Positions 61,796 to 64,000 of a stretch of DNA of 64,000 nucleotides are shown here, one piece after another. The DNA comes from Chitinophaga pinensis (GTDB lineage Bacteria; Bacteroidota; Bacteroidia; UBA7662), in assembly GCA_945874665.1 (NCBI GenBank), contig CAMCHJ010000007.1, forward strand, positions 38,550 through 102,549. The letters run 5' to 3'. The notes below the pieces were generated by a model. It searched no databases. It was not told where the DNA came from and worked only from the letters and a program-made list of their open reading frames with translations. Every line of letters begins with the position of its first letter. Within the stretch, counting starts at the first letter, position 1. The position numbers and the translations under genes were made by a program.

Positions 61796-61952
61796 GGGTG
61801 GCTAATTTAGCGATTAAAAATGTAGCGGCATAACTTTGCGCCATACATTGCTACTCAATCTTTATTTAACATCAAAACCATAAAGAAAGCCAAATCATTC
61901 TTTTACAGCTGAAAATCACGTTTTTTTCTGCAAAAAAAAGAGGCCTTTCATG

Positions 61953-61960
61953 TAGTTTTG
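61953..61960 (+). promoter_or_regulatory. -7 element TAGTTTTG of the Sua5 gene
   Basis: Perfect TAnnTTTG, 5 nt before the ATG at 61966. Confidence 0.6.
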
Positions 61961-61965
61961 AGGGG

Positions 61966-62922
61966 ATGAATAAAATCGGTACCGACCTCCCCTTTGCTGC
62001 CGCGCAACTGCGTGCTGGCAAACTCGTGGGCATTCCTACTGAAACGGTGTACGGCCTCGCTGCCAATGCCCTCGAAGCACAGGCGGTAGCCAGTATTTTC
62101 GAAGCCAAAAACCGGCCCGCGTTCGATCCGCTGATTGTGCATTTGGCCAATTTTGAGCAGGCCGCAGCCTTTTGCACTGCAATTCCCGACCTGGCCTATC
62201 GCCTCGCAGCGGCTTTTTGTCCAGGTCCCATCACCTTCATCCTCCCAAAAAACCACCACATCCCCGATTTGGTAAGTGCGGGCCAGCCCACCGTGGGCAT
62301 CCGCATTCCGAACCACCCACTCACCTTACAATTGCTGCAGCAACTTGATTTTCCTTTGGCGGCGCCGAGTGCCAATCCTTTTGGCTATGTAAGTCCTACC
62401 ACCGCCCAACACGTAGCCGACCAACTCGGCGATAAAATTGCCTATATATTAGATGGAGGGCCCTGCGAAATCGGCCTCGAAAGCACTATCATCGACCTCA
62501 GCATAGCGGTTCCTAAAGTGTTGCGTTTGGGGGGATTGGCTTTGGAGCAGTTGGAAGCGGCCGTAGGCCAAAAATTGACCTTGCAAACCAGCAGCTCCAA
62601 CCCGAAGGCGCCGGGCATGCTGCTCAAGCATTATGCGCCTAACAAAAAATTAATTTGGGCCGATGCTGCGCCCCAAACCCCAACTGTTGCCATGGATAAA
62701 ATCGCCTGGCTTCGTTTCAGCGAGCCTTTGGCGCACGTTCCCCTGAAGCAGCAGTTTGTGCTCAGTCCCTCGGGCGACTTCAAACAAGCTGCCAGTCGGC
62801 TGTTCGCCCTCTTGCGCGAGCTCGACCAAAGTGCTTACGATCTTATTTTGGTAGAAAAAGCGCCTGAAACAGGACTTGGCCGCGCCATCAATGACCGGTT
62901 AAAGCGAGCAGTTACTCCATAA
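61966..62922 (+). CDS. L-threonylcarbamoyladenylate synthase (Sua5/YrdC)
   Basis: A 318-residue Sua5-type enzyme making threonylcarbamoyl-AMP for the t6A37 modification of ANN-decoding tRNAs. The YrdC domain (about 5-205) shows VGIPTETVYGLAANAL, KNRPAFDPLIVHL, CPGPITFILPK and PSANPFGYVSPTTA. A linker with the conserved SSNPKAPGMLLKHYAPN precedes the smaller Sua5 C-terminal domain (about 225-318). The promoter lies 5 nt before the ATG. Confidence 0.93.
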   Translation: MNKIGTDLPFAAAQLRAGKLVGIPTETVYGLAANALEAQAVASIFEAKNRPAFDPLIVHLANFEQAAAFCTAIPDLAYRLAAAFCPGPITFILPKNHHIPDLVSAGQPTVGIRIPNHPLTLQLLQQLDFPLAAPSANPFGYVSPTTAQHVADQLGDKIAYILDGGPCEIGLESTIIDLSIAVPKVLRLGGLALEQLEAAVGQKLTLQTSSSNPKAPGMLLKHYAPNKKLIWADAAPQTPTVAMDKIAWLRFSEPLAHVPLKQQFVLSPSGDFKQAASRLFALLRELDQSAYDLILVEKAPETGLGRAINDRLKRAVTP

Positions 62923-62997
62923 CAGGCCCATTGGTTGGCCTGCACCTATCCCTGACATCCCCAAAAACCGGGACCGATCATGCCAAAATGATGCGCT

Positions 62998-63336
62998 TTA
63001 AAGAGCTGCCCAACAGATGTAGGCATTTAAAAACATAAAAAACAAGGCTGGCAACGAAATCCATAGACTGTCTCTGCGCTGCACCCGCACCACCAAAGCT
63101 GCAAACATCAACAGGGCCAAACCCAAGGAAGAAAAAATAAGCAGGGGATTGAATAACAGGCCTACTAAAAGTCCCGCCGCTCCCGCAAACTCTAAAATGA
63201 TGGTCATCAAGCCAAGCTTTTCTAAATCGAACCGCTTAAATTCCTCCTTCATATGGGGTGTTACGAAGTAAGAAATACCATACATAAAAAATGCCCCGCT
63301 TGAAAAGAGCACCAAAAAGGTGTTGATGGTCATCAT
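62998..63336 (-). CDS. DoxX-like small membrane protein
   Basis: A 112-residue protein with four hydrophobic helices and a YGISYF...KRFDLEKLGLMTIILEFAGA pattern typical of DoxX/DoxD-like proteins, linked in other bacteria to quinone or thiosulfate redox but mostly uncharacterised. It starts 7 nt after the related gene at 63344; the two resemble each other in length and layout and may have arisen by duplication. Confidence 0.75.
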   Translation of the reverse strand: MMTINTFLVLFSSGAFFMYGISYFVTPHMKEEFKRFDLEKLGLMTIILEFAGAAGLLVGLLFNPLLIFSSLGLALLMFAALVVRVQRRDSLWISLPALFFMFLNAYICWAAL

Positions 63337-63343
63337 TGTATTG

Positions 63344-63688
63344 CTAAAGTGCTGTTCCTACTAAGAACAAACACAAAAGCAAAAGGATGAGTGAAGGCAA
63401 ACGTTGTTGAAAAGGATTTTTGGCTTTGAAGTGAAAATACTGAGCCGAAACCATAAAAAAGCCCATGAGTGCCGCCGAAATTATGATAAACTCGGGGTAC
63501 CAAATACCCACCAAAAGCAAGGTAGCCAGCGCGATTTTTGAGGCGCCAACAAAGCTTCTTACCACAACGCTCAACCCAAACTGGTTAAACTCCTTCTCTA
63601 CATTGTGGAATCTAAAAATCCACACAAAGGCAACAGATACAGCAATGGCCATTTGTACTACGGCGTTGTAATTTTCCATCTCATTCAT
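63344..63688 (-). CDS. DoxX-like small membrane protein
   Basis: A 114-residue four-helix membrane protein; FRFHNVEKEFNQFGL and SFVGASKIALATLLLVG match the DoxX-like pattern and parallel the KEEFKRFDLEKLGL and EFAGAAGLLVGLL segments of the downstream gene. It is first of the two-gene operon. Either of two Met codons (residue 1 or 4) could start it. A GTAGTAAG motif lies just upstream and recurs in inverted form about 80 bp further on. Confidence 0.72.
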   Translation of the reverse strand: MNEMENYNAVVQMAIAVSVAFVWIFRFHNVEKEFNQFGLSVVVRSFVGASKIALATLLLVGIWYPEFIIISAALMGFFMVSAQYFHFKAKNPFQQRLPSLILLLLCLFLVGTAL

Positions 63689-63701
63689 TTAATAACTCTA
63701 A

Positions 63702-63799
63702 AGTAGTAAGTAAATTTGGCTTTACCGCAAAAGGCCCGTTATTGTTCATGATGCCCACAAAAAGACTTTGCAAAATGGGTGCATCACATCCTTACTACT
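63702..63799. promoter_or_regulatory. Spaced inverted repeat AGTAGTAAG/CTTACTACT upstream of the DoxX pair
   Basis: Perfect 9-bp arms at 63702-63710 and 63791-63799. The near arm is about 14 bp from the DoxX start. This may be a pair of binding sites for one regulator. The remainder of 63689-63933 shows no gene. Confidence 0.35.
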
Positions 63800-63933
63800 A
63801 ACTAAATCTTTGAAACATCCAACCTGCTCTTGGGTAAATTTAGCACATACCCCAACAGCTTTACCCCACCTCTCATACACCACCCCAAAAAAATCAGGCA
63901 AAAAAAAAGGACGACCTAAGCCATCCTTCTGTG

Positions 63934-64000
63934 TAGCGAGGACGAGAATTGAACTCGTGACCTCAGGGTTATGAATCCTGCGCTCTAACCAACTGAGCTA
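63934..64000 (-). tRNA. tRNA-Met (CAT), cut by the window edge
   Basis: On the minus strand the D-arm (GCTC-AGTTGGTTA-GAGC), anticodon arm with loop TTCATAA (anticodon CAT) and T-arm (ACGAG-TTCAATT-CTCGT) are all present, ending CCTCGCT plus discriminator A at 63934. Only the 7-nt 5' acceptor strand lies beyond position 64000. The 3' CCA is not encoded. One A-C mismatch (31/39) closes the anticodon stem. Elongator Met is more likely than lysidine-modified Ile or initiator, judged by general appearance. Confidence 0.88.

Noticed and set aside
61831-61838. Plus-strand TAACTTTG, a perfect -7 match
   Set aside because: It lies about 130 bp before the Sua5 start, which already has TAGTTTTG 5 nt upstream, and no ORF starts after it; likely chance.
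63768-63974. 68-codon frame running into the tRNA gene
   Set aside because: Its end reads ARTRIELVTSGL, a well-known false translation of a tRNA on the opposite strand.

Overview
The window reads as a chromosomal segment of a free-living member of the Bacteroidota. This rests on four things: three secreted proteins ending in type IX secretion (T9SS) sorting domains; a type III glutamine synthetase; promoters of the Bacteroidota form (a -7 element close to TAnnTTTG just before start codons); and almost no purine-rich Shine-Dalgarno sites. I see no rRNA, CRISPR array, prophage, transposase or integrase. The only RNA gene is a tRNA-Met(CAT) cut by the right edge. The genus cannot be named from this sequence.

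Layout. 0.1-7 kb: an RsmI-like methyltransferase, a glycosyltransferase with a mini-ORF in front of it, a three-gene membrane Fe-S oxidoreductase operon preceded by a 23-bp palindrome of the Fur/PerR 7-1-7 type, and a serine hydrolase. 7-12 kb: purL in an operon with a PepSY-like protein, then glnN with its own dyad and terminator. 12-15 kb: a secreted endonuclease I-type T9SS protein translationally coupled to a small holin-like membrane protein, then a methyltransferase. 15-20 kb: copper ATPase and chaperone, a nitroreductase, purE/purK. 20-27 kb: tetR-tolC-hlyD-RND efflux operon with candidate operators. 27-35 kb: rsmA with a 2-hydroxyacid dehydrogenase, an FKBP lipoprotein, an NrnA-type phosphoesterase, an FkbM methyltransferase, an ABC exporter with a Ppx/GppA phosphatase. 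35-42 kb: a RecD-like helicase divergent from a DUF5686 outer-membrane protein, nhaD, rfbC, and an intergenic repeat cluster.

41.9-49.6 kb holds genes that together look like part of a kynurenine (tryptophan) catabolic locus: tryptophan 2,3-dioxygenase with a WYL regulator, a 2-aminomuconate deaminase-type RidA protein, an aminomuconate-semialdehyde dehydrogenase-type ALDH and a catalytically atypical SDR. The middle enzymes are not in the window. Inside this region sits a two-gene cassette (45-aa peptide plus a 118-aa protein with a faint HIRAN-like core) behind two inverted repeats; it is the least explained coding unit here. 50-53 kb: a Ca/Na antiporter and dxs. 53-62 kb: two large T9SS proteins, an M43 metalloprotease with Ig-like repeats and a 1993-aa beta-helix protein. 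62-64 kb: Sua5, two DoxX-like membrane proteins and the tRNA.

One pattern cuts across the window. Among the genes where I found a -7 element, the distance from that element to the start codon falls into two groups: 3-7 nt (about thirteen genes plus one mini-ORF) and 16-19 nt (about six). The short group implies leaderless or nearly leaderless mRNAs. I used this spacing to correct several start codons; downstream genes in operons are mostly joined by ATGA or TAATG stop/start overlaps.
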